Source: Candidatus Binatus soli (GTDB lineage: Bacteria > Desulfobacterota > Binatia > Binatales > Binataceae). From it: DNA of 64,000 bases. The stretch is taken from assembly GCA_002479255.1 (NCBI GenBank), contig DLMJ01000049.1:62001-126000 (forward strand), in the 5' to 3' direction. Below, piece by piece: positions 42,492 through 50,141 of this stretch. Every line of letters begins with the position of its first letter. Position 1 is the first letter of the stretch. The notes beneath the pieces are model-generated. The model was given only the letters and a program-made list of their open reading frames with translations. It was not told the DNA's origin and did not search any database. The position numbers and the translations under genes are program-made.

Positions 42492-42731
42492 ATGACGTTC
42501 GAAGAAACCGCAAATTCCACCGTCCGAACCGCAATGGATCAGGGCCGTGAAGCGGCAGACAAAGCCGCCCAGGCAGTCAAAGAGGGCTACGACGCGGCAC
42601 AGCAATTCGTCAAGGACAAGGGATTTGACCTGGACCTGCGTGAGTTCGTGCGCCGTGAACCATGGCTTGCAATCGCAGCCGCGTTTGCGGTCGGCTACTT
42701 CGCCGCGCGGATCGTTCGGCGCATTTCCTGA
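42492..42731 (+). CDS. ElaB/YqjD/DUF883-type membrane-anchored protein
   Basis: A 79-residue protein with an Ala-rich amphipathic helix (GREAADKAAQAVKEGYDAAQQFVKD) and a single C-terminal anchor (PWLAIAAAFAVGYFAARIVRR). This is the layout of ElaB/YqjD, tail-anchored proteins that bind ribosomes or sit at the membrane in stationary phase. GGGGTAACAAG precedes the ATG. It is followed by a DUF3618-type gene and a YqjE-like holin-family gene, as in yqjDE clusters. Confidence 0.88.
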   Translation: MTFEETANSTVRTAMDQGREAADKAAQAVKEGYDAAQQFVKDKGFDLDLREFVRREPWLAIAAAFAVGYFAARIVRRIS

Positions 42732-42748
42732 GCGGGCGCGCGAGTGCC

Positions 42749-43090
42749 GTGAATAATTCAGCGGAGGCCATCTCGGCGGATGCGGATGAGAGGCTGCGTC
42801 GCCGGGAACGGGACGTCGGCGAATTCGTCAGGGAGGAACCGCTGACCGCGCTGGCCATAGCCGGCGCAGCAGGATTCATCCTCGGCGGAGGACTCAACAG
42901 CCGCATCGGGCTTGCGCTACTGGCTATCGTGGGACGGATCGCGCTGCGCGGGGCCGCCACCAATTTCATCGTCGGTCTGGTCACCGACAATCCCGACAAC
43001 CAGAACCCGGATCGCGCAAAAGCTCGCGGCGAAAGCCATGGCAATAGAAAACATGACGACGGAAAAACAGATTTCCGCGATCCAGATTGA
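42749..43090 (+). CDS. small membrane protein related to the DUF883 neighbour
   Basis: A 113-residue frame from GTG at 42749. VREEPLTALAIAGAAGFILGGGLNS resembles the anchor of DUF883 proteins (R-E-P then an Ala/Gly-rich helix). A second hydrophobic segment (LALLAIVGRIALRGAATNFI) and a polar tail (TDNPDNQNPDRAKAR) follow. Its end overlaps the next gene by 53 bases. No strong ribosome site is seen, so the start is uncertain. Function unknown. Confidence 0.65.
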   Translation: MNNSAEAISADADERLRRRERDVGEFVREEPLTALAIAGAAGFILGGGLNSRIGLALLAIVGRIALRGAATNFIVGLVTDNPDNQNPDRAKARGESHGNRKHDDGKTDFRDPD

Positions 43091-43337
43091 ACGCAACGAC
43101 GCGCGCCAGGACCTGCGCGACACCTTGACCGAGGTCAATGCGAAAGTTGGACGCGCGGAAGGCGGGATGCGTCCCGATCATGTCATCGAGAGCCATCCCG
43201 TAGGAGCCTCGCTGATGGCTGGGGCGTTGGGCTTTCTGTTCGGCTCGATCGTCAACAACCGCGGCGCGGGTCCGATCGTGATCGCAGCATTGCTCGGCTT
43301 CGCAATCTCAAAACACGCGTCAAACGACCAGGGTTAA
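43038..43337 (+). CDS. DUF3618-type membrane protein
   Basis: A 99-residue protein. IQIERNDARQDLRDTLTEVNAKVG is the DUF3618 helix (a repeating Arg-Asp-Leu-x-x-Thr pattern), followed by HPVGASLMAGALGFLFGSIV and GPIVIAALLGFAI, two membrane segments. The ATG at 43038 is preferred; ATG 43053 is possible. DUF3618 proteins accompany DUF883 and holin-family genes in many soil proteobacteria. It overlaps the upstream gene, which suggests coupled translation. Confidence 0.8.
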   Translation: MAIENMTTEKQISAIQIERNDARQDLRDTLTEVNAKVGRAEGGMRPDHVIESHPVGASLMAGALGFLFGSIVNNRGAGPIVIAALLGFAISKHASNDQG

Positions 43338-43370
43338 AGCGTCGCGAACACGAGATGCACGGCTGATCCT

Positions 43371-43733
43371 ATGACAGAGAAACAATCTCACGCCGCTGAC
43401 GGCGCGCCGGAGACCTTGCACGATTGGCCGACGCTGGTGAGCAGGGCGGTGGACGATGTATCGCGCATCCTTCAGTCCGAGGCCCGTATGCTGCAGACCA
43501 GCATGGGCGCGGCGCTGGAGACGCAACTAGTTAATGCAATAGCTACTCTAACGGTGACCGCAGTGATGATTTGCGGCGCGGTATGCATTGTGTGCGCCGC
43601 GATACTGCTGCTTCATGAATGGCTACCGCTGTGGCAGGCGTTCGGAATCGCGGGTGGCGCCATCTTGCTAATCGGGATCGCGATTCACGCAATCATGAGG
43701 CCTCCAGCCGGGCTCAAATCCGCGGAGTCATAA
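43371..43733 (+). CDS. phage-holin-superfamily (DUF1469/YqjE-like) membrane protein
   Basis: A 120-residue protein with an N-terminal helix (WPTLVSRAVDDVSRILQSEARML) and two membrane segments (ATLTVTAVMICGAVCIVCAAILLL and LPLWQAFGIAGGAILLIGIAIHAI). The helix-TM-TM layout is that of YqjE and holin superfamily III proteins, which in this context are chromosomal membrane proteins and not lysis genes. It follows the DUF3618 gene by 33 bases. Confidence 0.85.
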   Translation: MTEKQSHAADGAPETLHDWPTLVSRAVDDVSRILQSEARMLQTSMGAALETQLVNAIATLTVTAVMICGAVCIVCAAILLLHEWLPLWQAFGIAGGAILLIGIAIHAIMRPPAGLKSAES

Positions 43734-43749
43734 ACGAACGAAGCCAATA

Positions 43750-43815
43750 GTGATCGTCGGTGTGATTATCGCCGTGCTCGGAGTGTTGGGCCTCGCCCTC
43801 TATCAGAAATCATGA
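43750..43815 (+). CDS. possible 21-residue single-helix peptide
   Basis: A GTG-started frame MIVGVIIAVLGVLGLALYQKS, a single hydrophobic helix with a basic end, similar in feel to DUF3185 peptides. It is 16 bases after the holin-family gene and overlaps the last 6 bases of the opposite enoyl-CoA hydratase gene. The ribosome site is weak, so this is tentative. Confidence 0.35.
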   Translation: MIVGVIIAVLGVLGLALYQKS

Positions 43816-44604
43816 CGGCTTCAACGACCAAGGCACCGGTTTCTTATCAAAAAAGGACTCGAGTCCCGAACGGGTTTCGTCGCTGATGTGGGGCGCTGCG
43901 GTGTACTCTGTCATAGTCATGGCTATCGCCTGGCCGGAAAATTTGCACATCAGTGACTTGGTAATGGCCTCCGCTTTTGGCGCATTCATCGCGATCGCAT
44001 CTGCCCATGCAAGCGCCGAGTCCATTAGCTGGCCGGGGGGTACGACCTTATTGATCAGTCCGAGCGCCTTCGCCTGATCGGCGGTCACCAGTTCGCCGGT
44101 GAGCAGCAGATATCTCGCGACGCGTTCACCCACCAATCGCATCAGATGGAGGATTACCATCCCCGCCTGAATCCCGTGCTTCATTTCGGTGTAGCCAATT
44201 CGTGCGTTATCGGCGGCGACTGCCAAATCGCAGGCACTCAAGAAGCCGGCGCCGTTGCCGACCGCGATTCCATTGACGGCGGCTATGGAAGGCTTGCCCA
44301 GGCGATATACGCGCTCGATCAACGCCTCGCCGCGAAGTGCACCCTCCCAGACCTTTCCGGAATCGTCGATGCGTAGCTGGTCGAGGATTGTGCGCAGCTC
44401 GCCGAGGTCCATCCCGGCTGAAAATGCGGAACCCGTACCCGTGAAGACAAGGGTGCGCACGCGCCGATCCTCTTCGGCGCGCGCAATCGCGGCCATGAGA
44501 GCGTCGATCATTGCGGAACTCAGGGCGTTGCGATGGTCCGGGTTGTTGAGCGTGATTATCGCGGCCGGGTATCGAGTTTCATACAAAACGATTTGGTCCG
44601 CCAT
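43810..44604 (-). CDS. enoyl-CoA hydratase/isomerase family protein
   Basis: A crotonase-fold enzyme of 264 residues acting on enoyl-CoA. The oxyanion-hole motifs are FSAGMDLGEL and SIAAVNGIAVGNGAGFLSACD, followed by RIGYTEMKHGIQAGM. One of the two usual catalytic glutamates would lie in the second motif region; here GNGAGFL replaces the more usual GGGAEL, so hydratase activity is uncertain and an isomerase or other crotonase reaction is possible. The ATG at 44604 has GGAG five bases upstream. It stands next to CoA-transferase and thiolase genes on the other strand. Confidence 0.9.
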   Translation of the reverse strand: MADQIVLYETRYPAAIITLNNPDHRNALSSAMIDALMAAIARAEEDRRVRTLVFTGTGSAFSAGMDLGELRTILDQLRIDDSGKVWEGALRGEALIERVYRLGKPSIAAVNGIAVGNGAGFLSACDLAVAADNARIGYTEMKHGIQAGMVILHLMRLVGERVARYLLLTGELVTADQAKALGLINKVVPPGQLMDSALAWADAIAMNAPKAEAITKSLMCKFSGQAIAMTMTEYTAAPHISDETRSGLESFFDKKPVPWSLKPS

Positions 44605-44882
44605 GTTCTCCATCCTTTGTCGCCGACCTTTAGTAAAATCAGTCGATGAAAGACTAGCGTGTGGTACTTTCGATGTCACCGGCACAGACTGCCAGCCGTG
44701 CTTCGATCGCGCCGGAGCGGGCCTGTTTTCGCCTTCGGAAACTTTAGTTGACAAGATTCTCTCGGTTCATTGAGTCGGCTACGATGCGTCGAGCACCGCC
44801 GCACGGGAAATCGCCGTTCGGCTTAAGGCATAGCTGGAACATTCAGCGGGACCCGGCAGGCCTTGCGCAAGGATAACCATCG

Positions 44883-46085
44883 ATGATCGATCAAAAGCCG
44901 CTGCGCGGTGTCCGCGTGCTGGACCTGACGCGCGTATTGGCCGGTCCGTTCTGCACGATGAATCTGGCGGACCTCGGCGCCGAGGTAATCAAAATTGAGA
45001 TGCCGGGCTGCGGCGACGACTCGCGCAGCTTTGCGCCGATGATGCCGTCGGGCGACTCAGGCTACTTCTACAGCGTCAATCGCGGCAAGCGCAGCGTCAC
45101 GCTCGACTTGCGGATCGAAGAGGGCGCCGCGATCTTTGTCGAGCTGGCGGCAAAATCGGATGTAGTGGTCGAGAATTTTTCGCCGGGCACGATGGATCGT
45201 TTCAAGCTCGGCTATGCGCAACTCAAAGCCGCCAATCCGAAGATAATTTTGTGCTCGATCTCGGGTTTCGGACAGACCGGGCCGATGACTTCCGCACCCG
45301 CCTACGACATCGTGGCGCAGGCGCTCGGCGGCACCATGAGTATCACCGGCAATCCGGGCGGCGAGCCGGTCCGATGCGGCGTCTCGGTGGGCGATCTGTC
45401 GGCGGCGCTGTACGGCGTGATTGCGATCATGTCGGCGTTGCGGGTGCGCGATCGTGACGGGGTCGGTAATCACATCGATATCGCGATGCTCGATTGCCAG
45501 GTGGCGATGCTCGAGGACGCGCTGGCGCGCTACTCGGTGTCGGGCAAGATTCCGGGGCGGCTCGGCTCGCGGCATCCGTCGATCACGCCGTTTCAACAGT
45601 TTCGCGCCGCCGACGACTACTTTGTGATGGGCGCCGGCAATGAGGCGATCTGGCTGCGCTTTTGCGACGTGATCGCGATGCCGCAACTCAAAGACGATTC
45701 GCGATTTCTGACCAACTCCGATCGCACCGCGCACCATCCCGAGCTTGAGACCATCCTGGCGCGCATCTTCGCGACCAGGCCGCGTGAGCATTGGTTGCGC
45801 CTGCTCGCCGACGCGTCGGTCCCGTGCGCTCCGATCGCCAACGTCGAGGAAGTCACCCGCGATCCGCATCTGGCGGCGCGCAACATGATCCTGCACGCGG
45901 AGCATCCGGATTTTGACGGCCTGATCGTGCCCGGCTCGCCGCTCAAGAGCGCTGTCGATGGCGACACCGATATCCCCTCGACTCGCGCGCCGCAGCTGGG
46001 CGAGAACACCGACGAGGTGCTGGCAAGCGTGCTGGGCTACGACTCTCAGCGGCTGTCAGAACTGCGCCGGCGTAGTATCATATAG
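44883..46085 (+). CDS. CoA-transferase family III (CaiB/BaiF)
   Basis: A 400-residue enzyme that moves CoA between carboxylic acids through an aspartyl-CoA thioester. RVLDLTRVLAGPFCTMNLADLGAEVIK is the family start; catalytic Asp171 lies in SVGDLSAALYG, and SGFGQTGP and PGSPLK are typical. The length is normal. It begins the plus-strand series CoA-transferase, thiolase, TlpA, which probably form an operon for uptake and breakdown of a carboxylic acid; the substrate is open. Confidence 0.94.
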   Translation: MIDQKPLRGVRVLDLTRVLAGPFCTMNLADLGAEVIKIEMPGCGDDSRSFAPMMPSGDSGYFYSVNRGKRSVTLDLRIEEGAAIFVELAAKSDVVVENFSPGTMDRFKLGYAQLKAANPKIILCSISGFGQTGPMTSAPAYDIVAQALGGTMSITGNPGGEPVRCGVSVGDLSAALYGVIAIMSALRVRDRDGVGNHIDIAMLDCQVAMLEDALARYSVSGKIPGRLGSRHPSITPFQQFRAADDYFVMGAGNEAIWLRFCDVIAMPQLKDDSRFLTNSDRTAHHPELETILARIFATRPREHWLRLLADASVPCAPIANVEEVTRDPHLAARNMILHAEHPDFDGLIVPGSPLKSAVDGDTDIPSTRAPQLGENTDEVLASVLGYDSQRLSELRRRSII

Positions 46086-46144
46086 GTCTAATTTAACGAT
46101 TAGCGGCCGCGCGAATCGACGCAAGGCCGCAGGAGGAGAACAGC

Positions 46145-47284
46145 GTGCGCGAAGTCGTTATCGTCGATGGAGTCCGGGTGCCGATTGGCAAAGCCGGCAA
46201 GGACAAGGGCTACTACAGGGACATCCGCGCCGACGATCTCGGCGTGATCTGTATCCGCCGACTGCTCGAAAAAAATCCGAAGCTCGATCCGAAAGAAATC
46301 GAGGATCTGGTCTGGGGATGCGCCAATCAGACCGCCGAGCAGGGCTTGAACGTCGGCAGAATGATCGGATTGCTGTCGGGACTGCCGGTCGAAGTCGCGG
46401 GCACGACGCTCGATCGTCAATGCGGCTCGAGCCTGCAGGCGGTCAACTTCGCAGCGATGGAAATAATGACCGGCGCGGGCGAAGTCGCGATCGCGGGCGG
46501 CGTCGAGCACATGACGCACGTCGCGATGGGATCGGGGATTGTGCCCAATCCCAAGCTGCTCGAGATGTTCCCGCAAGACATGTTCTTCATGGGCCTGACG
46601 GCCGAGCGGCTGGCCGGGATGTACAAGATCACGCGCGAGGATTCGGACGCATTCTCGCTACGCTCGAACATGCGTGCGGTGGCGGCGCGCGAACGCTTCA
46701 AAGAAGAAATCGCGCCGGTCAAGCTGCCGGACGGCGCCGTCGTGGAAATCGACCAGGGACCGCGCGCGGAAACGACTTTGGAAAAGCTGGCCGGGCTCAA
46801 GCCTTCATTCAAGCCCGACGGCCAGGTGACGGCCGGCAACTCCTCGCAGTTGAGCGACGGCGCGGCCGCCGTGCTGCTGATGAGCGCGGAGCGTGCGCGG
46901 TCACTTGGATTCAAACCGATGGCGAAGATTCGCGCGACCGCGGTGGCGGGAGTCCGTCCGGAAATAATGGGATGGGGTCCGGTGCCCTCGACGCGTAAGG
47001 CGCTGGCGCGCGCCGGACTCAAAATCGGCGACATCGATCTGTTCGAAATCAACGAGGCGTTCGCGGCGCAGGTCCTCGCCTGCAACACCGAACTCAAGAT
47101 CGACGAACAGCGGCTCAACGTGAACGGCGGCGCCGTCGCGCTCGGGCATCCGCTGGGATGCTCCGGGGCGCGGCTGGTGGTGACCTTGACGCATGAGATG
47201 CGCCGGCGTGGAGTGGCGCTCGGAGTGGCGACGATGTGTATCGGGATGGGCCAGGGTATCGCGACGGTAGTCGAGCAGGTATGA
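46145..47284 (+). CDS. thiolase family protein (acetyl-CoA acyltransferase)
   Basis: A 379-residue thiolase that cleaves or forms 3-ketoacyl-CoA. Catalytic Cys93 (DRQCGSSLQA), His335 (ALGHPLG) and Cys365 (MCIGMGQG) are all present; the last loop has Met where Gly is usual. Start is GTG at 46145, with GGAGGAG nine bases upstream. Its stop overlaps the TlpA start (ATGA). With the CoA-transferase it likely serves beta-oxidation. Confidence 0.95.
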   Translation: MREVVIVDGVRVPIGKAGKDKGYYRDIRADDLGVICIRRLLEKNPKLDPKEIEDLVWGCANQTAEQGLNVGRMIGLLSGLPVEVAGTTLDRQCGSSLQAVNFAAMEIMTGAGEVAIAGGVEHMTHVAMGSGIVPNPKLLEMFPQDMFFMGLTAERLAGMYKITREDSDAFSLRSNMRAVAARERFKEEIAPVKLPDGAVVEIDQGPRAETTLEKLAGLKPSFKPDGQVTAGNSSQLSDGAAAVLLMSAERARSLGFKPMAKIRATAVAGVRPEIMGWGPVPSTRKALARAGLKIGDIDLFEINEAFAAQVLACNTELKIDEQRLNVNGGAVALGHPLGCSGARLVVTLTHEMRRRGVALGVATMCIGMGQGIATVVEQV

Positions 47285-47922
47285 CCGGCAGGCAACAGGT
47301 AATCCGCTCGCTCGCCATAACAATCGCGCTGGCGCTGATCGTGGGTGCATTCTTCAACTTCAATTTCCTGACGCGCGAAGAGCCCAAGCCCCTGCTGCGG
47401 CTCGACACGCCGCAAGCGAACCCGTCGCCGGTGGATGAGGGCCTGGATTTCAGCGCGCCCGGCCTCGACGGCAGAGAAATCGACCTGAGCCATTACCGGG
47501 GCCATCCTGTGATCGTCGATTTCTGGGCGACCTGGTGCGGGCCGTGCCGCAAGCAGATTCCCGAACTGGTCGCGCTCTACCAGAAGTACAACAAGTCGCG
47601 CGGCCTGGTGATAATCGGGGTCTCGTGCGACCTGATCCAGGGCGACGGGCTGCGTGCGGTCGCGCCGTTTGTCAAAGAGTTCCGGATCAATTATCCAATC
47701 GCGCTGGCCGACGGGCGGCTGGTCGATAACATGGGAGTCGAGGCGATACCGACGACACTGTTCCTCGGGCCCGACGGCAAGATGGTTTCGCGAATAGTAG
47801 GCGCAGGCCGTCCGGGCGAGATCAGCGCGAACGCAAAGCTGCTGCTCGACGGCATCAAGGGTCACGGCTCGTCGAGCAAACCTGAGCAAGGCAACGGCCA
47901 CGTCGTGGACATTAATTTCTAA
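47281..47922 (+). CDS. TlpA-like membrane-anchored thioredoxin
   Basis: A 213-residue protein with an N-terminal anchor (LAITIALALIVGAFFNFNFL), a periplasmic linker, then a TlpA/ResA thioredoxin domain with FWATWCGPC (Cys86, Cys89) and cis-proline AIPTTLF. It reduces or exchanges disulfides outside the cytoplasm, often for cytochrome c maturation. It is translationally coupled to the thiolase gene by a 4-base overlap. Confidence 0.93.
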   Translation: MTGRQQVIRSLAITIALALIVGAFFNFNFLTREEPKPLLRLDTPQANPSPVDEGLDFSAPGLDGREIDLSHYRGHPVIVDFWATWCGPCRKQIPELVALYQKYNKSRGLVIIGVSCDLIQGDGLRAVAPFVKEFRINYPIALADGRLVDNMGVEAIPTTLFLGPDGKMVSRIVGAGRPGEISANAKLLLDGIKGHGSSSKPEQGNGHVVDINF

Positions 47923-47925
47923 GTG

Positions 47926-47950
47926 AGCGAAACCCACACTGGGTTTCGCT
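47926..47950 (+). terminator. hairpin terminator after tlpA
   Basis: AGCGAAACCC, loop ACACT, GGGTTTCGCT: a perfect 10-bp stem starting 3 bases after the stop codon, followed by a broken T-rich stretch (TTCGTTGCTT). It should end the CoA-transferase/thiolase/TlpA transcript. Confidence 0.7.
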
Positions 47951-48026
47951 TTCGTTGCTTCCTGTGTGATTTTACCTCCTATGAAAGGTGCAGGGGCTGG
48001 TCCCTGTAAACCTGCGTGAGGTTTCC

Positions 48027-48620
48027 ATGGCGACGAGCGGGTGGCGCGAGGTCTGGGACCGGTTCAAGGGACGCGGCACGTACCCGCATCAGCTCGCCTT
48101 CATTCTGCTCAATCCGCTGCGCAATCTGATCTTCTCGCCGCGCGAGTTGGCTGCGCGTCTTCATCTGAGCGCGGACTCGCGGGCGCTGGAGCTGGGCCCC
48201 GGTCCCGGGTTTTTCAGCGTTTCCATTGCACGCCGCGTTCCCAGCGGTCATCTGTGCCTGGTGGACCTGCAACGCGAGATGCTGGAGAAGGCACGCGCGC
48301 GAATCCGGCGGGCGGGTGTCGCCAACGTCAGTTTCGCCCGGGCCAGCGCGACCGCGCTGCCGTTTGCGCGCGAGGTCTTCGACGCCGCCTTTCTGGTCGC
48401 GGTGCTGGGCGAGGTCCCCGATGCCGCGGCCTGCGTGGCTCAATTGCGCGACGCACTCCGCCCCGGCGGTCTCCTGTCGATCACCGAGCTTGCCGGCGAT
48501 CCCGACGCGATGACCGAGCGCGAAATCGCCGCGCTTGCCAAAGCGGCGAATCTCGAACACGCGGAGACGTTTCCGATGCGCTTCGGATTCACGATCAACT
48601 TCAGAAAAGCAGGGAGCTAA
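48027..48620 (+). CDS. class I SAM-dependent methyltransferase
   Basis: A 197-residue Rossmann-type methyltransferase. Motif I is ALELGPGPGFFS, the acidic residue after strand 2 is in LCLVDLQREML, and AAFLVAVLGEVPD and LRPGGLLSITE are motifs II/III. The substrate is unknown; the FNFRK-type end (FTINFRKAG) and size resemble UbiE-like small methyltransferases. GAGG lies before the ATG at 48027; the upstream bases contain a copy of the GCAGGGG repeat (47990). Confidence 0.88.
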   Translation: MATSGWREVWDRFKGRGTYPHQLAFILLNPLRNLIFSPRELAARLHLSADSRALELGPGPGFFSVSIARRVPSGHLCLVDLQREMLEKARARIRRAGVANVSFARASATALPFAREVFDAAFLVAVLGEVPDAAACVAQLRDALRPGGLLSITELAGDPDAMTEREIAALAKAANLEHAETFPMRFGFTINFRKAGS

Positions 48621-48753
48621 TTTCAAGTTACCGAAACCGCAGGGGCTGGCCGCTGCTTGTGGATTCGCGATTGTGATGCGGGTTAAGATGCTGGGTTGAA
48701 TCGCAGCAAGGCCCAGAATCGAGCGAGAGATATATTTTCTCTTTTTTTGAGCG

Positions 48754-48999
48754 ATGGACCCGAAGGAAATTGAGACGATGATTGCGCGCGGGATTCCCGA
48801 CGCGCAGGTCGAGGTGCGCGACTACACCGGCGGCGGAGACCATTTCGAGGCGATTGTGGTGAGCCCAAGTTTCGAGGGCAAGGGTCTAATCGAGCGGCAT
48901 CAACTGGTCTATCAGGCGCTGGGCGACGCGATGCGGGTGCAGGTGCATGCGCTCACGCTCAAGACGTTGACGCCGGCGCAGTATCAGAACCGAAGGTAG
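48754..48999 (+). CDS. bolA: BolA/IbaG family protein
   Basis: An 81-residue protein with the BolA fold: ETMIARGIPDAQVEVRDYTGGGDHFEAIVVSPSFEGK contains the family GDHF motif and the candidate cluster-ligand His, and RHQLVYQALGD the conserved helix. BolA proteins pair with CGFS glutaredoxins to handle iron-sulfur clusters. It is followed by exactly such a glutaredoxin gene 9 bases later. Confidence 0.94.
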   Translation: MDPKEIETMIARGIPDAQVEVRDYTGGGDHFEAIVVSPSFEGKGLIERHQLVYQALGDAMRVQVHALTLKTLTPAQYQNRR

Positions 49000-49008
49000 A
49001 GGAATCAA

Positions 49009-49341
49009 ATGGCGGACATAATCGAAAAAATCGAATCGGCAGTCAAAGAAAACAAGGTCATGATTTTCATGAAGGGCGACCGCAGCTTTCCGCAATGCGG
49101 TTTCTCGGCGGCGACGGTTGCTATTTTCGAGCAGTTGGGCGTGCCGTTCGCGACCGCCGACGTGCTCAGCGATCCCGAACTGCGCGACGCGATCAAGCGT
49201 TACAGCAACTGGCCGACGATTCCCCAGGTTTATATCGACGGCAAGTTCGTCGGCGGCTGCGATATTATTCGCGAGATGCACGAGACGGGCGAGCTGGAGC
49301 CGATGGTGAAGGCGGTGCTCGCGGCGACGGCGCATCAGTAG
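49009..49341 (+). CDS. grxD: monothiol glutaredoxin (CGFS type)
   Basis: A 110-residue Grx4-type protein that carries and delivers [2Fe-2S] clusters. The active site is PQCGFS with Cys30; VMIFMKG, WPTIPQVYIDGKFVGGCDI are the glutathione-binding parts. AGAGGAATCAA precedes the ATG. It forms a pair with bolA. Confidence 0.96.
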   Translation: MADIIEKIESAVKENKVMIFMKGDRSFPQCGFSAATVAIFEQLGVPFATADVLSDPELRDAIKRYSNWPTIPQVYIDGKFVGGCDIIREMHETGELEPMVKAVLAATAHQ

Positions 49342-49421
49342 CAGGGGCCAGGTTCACTTTTTCACTTTCTCACTGGTTCACTGGTTGCGCGGAAATTTGG
49401 TAATGAAGCCAAGGTGATCTG

Positions 49422-50108
49422 ATGGCTGCATGCAGGCAATGCGGCAAAGATAACGCGGAGGGCATGGTATTCTGCGGTTACTGTGCGACTCCGCTGGCGA
49501 GACCGACAGGCAATCCCATTTCTTCGCCGCCGATACGCGGATCGTCTCCGCAGCCGTTCAAGCCGGAAATTCGCACGCCGGTGATCCACACGCCGCCGCC
49601 GCCACCCCCAAGCGACGGCGACAAGGACAAGGGCAAGGGCGGATTCGAGTTAATTCCGTGGAGCGAGCTTTCACCCGCCCAGAGGGCAGGACGATCGATC
49701 GCCGCGCTGGTCGTGTTGCTTCTGATCTTTCTCTTCGTTCGCGTACTGTGGCGCGGCCTCGGTGGTGCGACGAGCGGAACGAGCGAAAATGCGCCTTCGG
49801 CTCAAAGTTCCGGCGTTCCGGCTACCGAAGGCGACCGCAAGGATGGAATCGAATCGCTGTGCAAGGTATTTCAGATCTACGGAATGCCGAAGAACGACCA
49901 CGATGCGACCGAAGCGGCGCACAACGCGGCTGAATTCTTCAAACTCGCCGGCAATCAGTCGCCCGAGCGTAGCGCGTACATCCTGACCACAATTGTGCGG
50001 GAGTTCCGCAGCGGCAAACTGTCGCAATCCGACTGCGCGGAGGCGGGGGCGCCGATCGCCACGACGCAGGAAAGCACCGATAATTCGACTCCCGACGTCA
50101 ACAGGTGA
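49422..50108 (+). CDS. zinc-ribbon membrane protein, unknown function
   Basis: A 228-residue protein. The N-terminal zinc ribbon CRQCGKDNAEGMVFCGYC (Cys4, 7, 18, 21) is followed by a Pro-rich linker, one transmembrane segment (SIAALVVLLLIFLFVRVLW) and an extracytoplasmic domain with two cysteines (ESLCKVF, QSDCAEA). A cytoplasmic ribbon joined to a periplasmic domain suggests signalling, but no function is known to me. Confidence 0.8.
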   Translation: MAACRQCGKDNAEGMVFCGYCATPLARPTGNPISSPPIRGSSPQPFKPEIRTPVIHTPPPPPPSDGDKDKGKGGFELIPWSELSPAQRAGRSIAALVVLLLIFLFVRVLWRGLGGATSGTSENAPSAQSSGVPATEGDRKDGIESLCKVFQIYGMPKNDHDATEAAHNAAEFFKLAGNQSPERSAYILTTIVREFRSGKLSQSDCAEAGAPIATTQESTDNSTPDVNR

Positions 50109-50141
50109 GCAGGGGCCCCGGTCCCTGCACCGGGGTAAGGC

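Noticed and set aside
43371..43733. Holin-family gene as evidence of a prophage
   Set aside because: No other phage genes are nearby. The DUF883/DUF3618/YqjE context is chromosomal, and the family name covers many non-phage membrane proteins.
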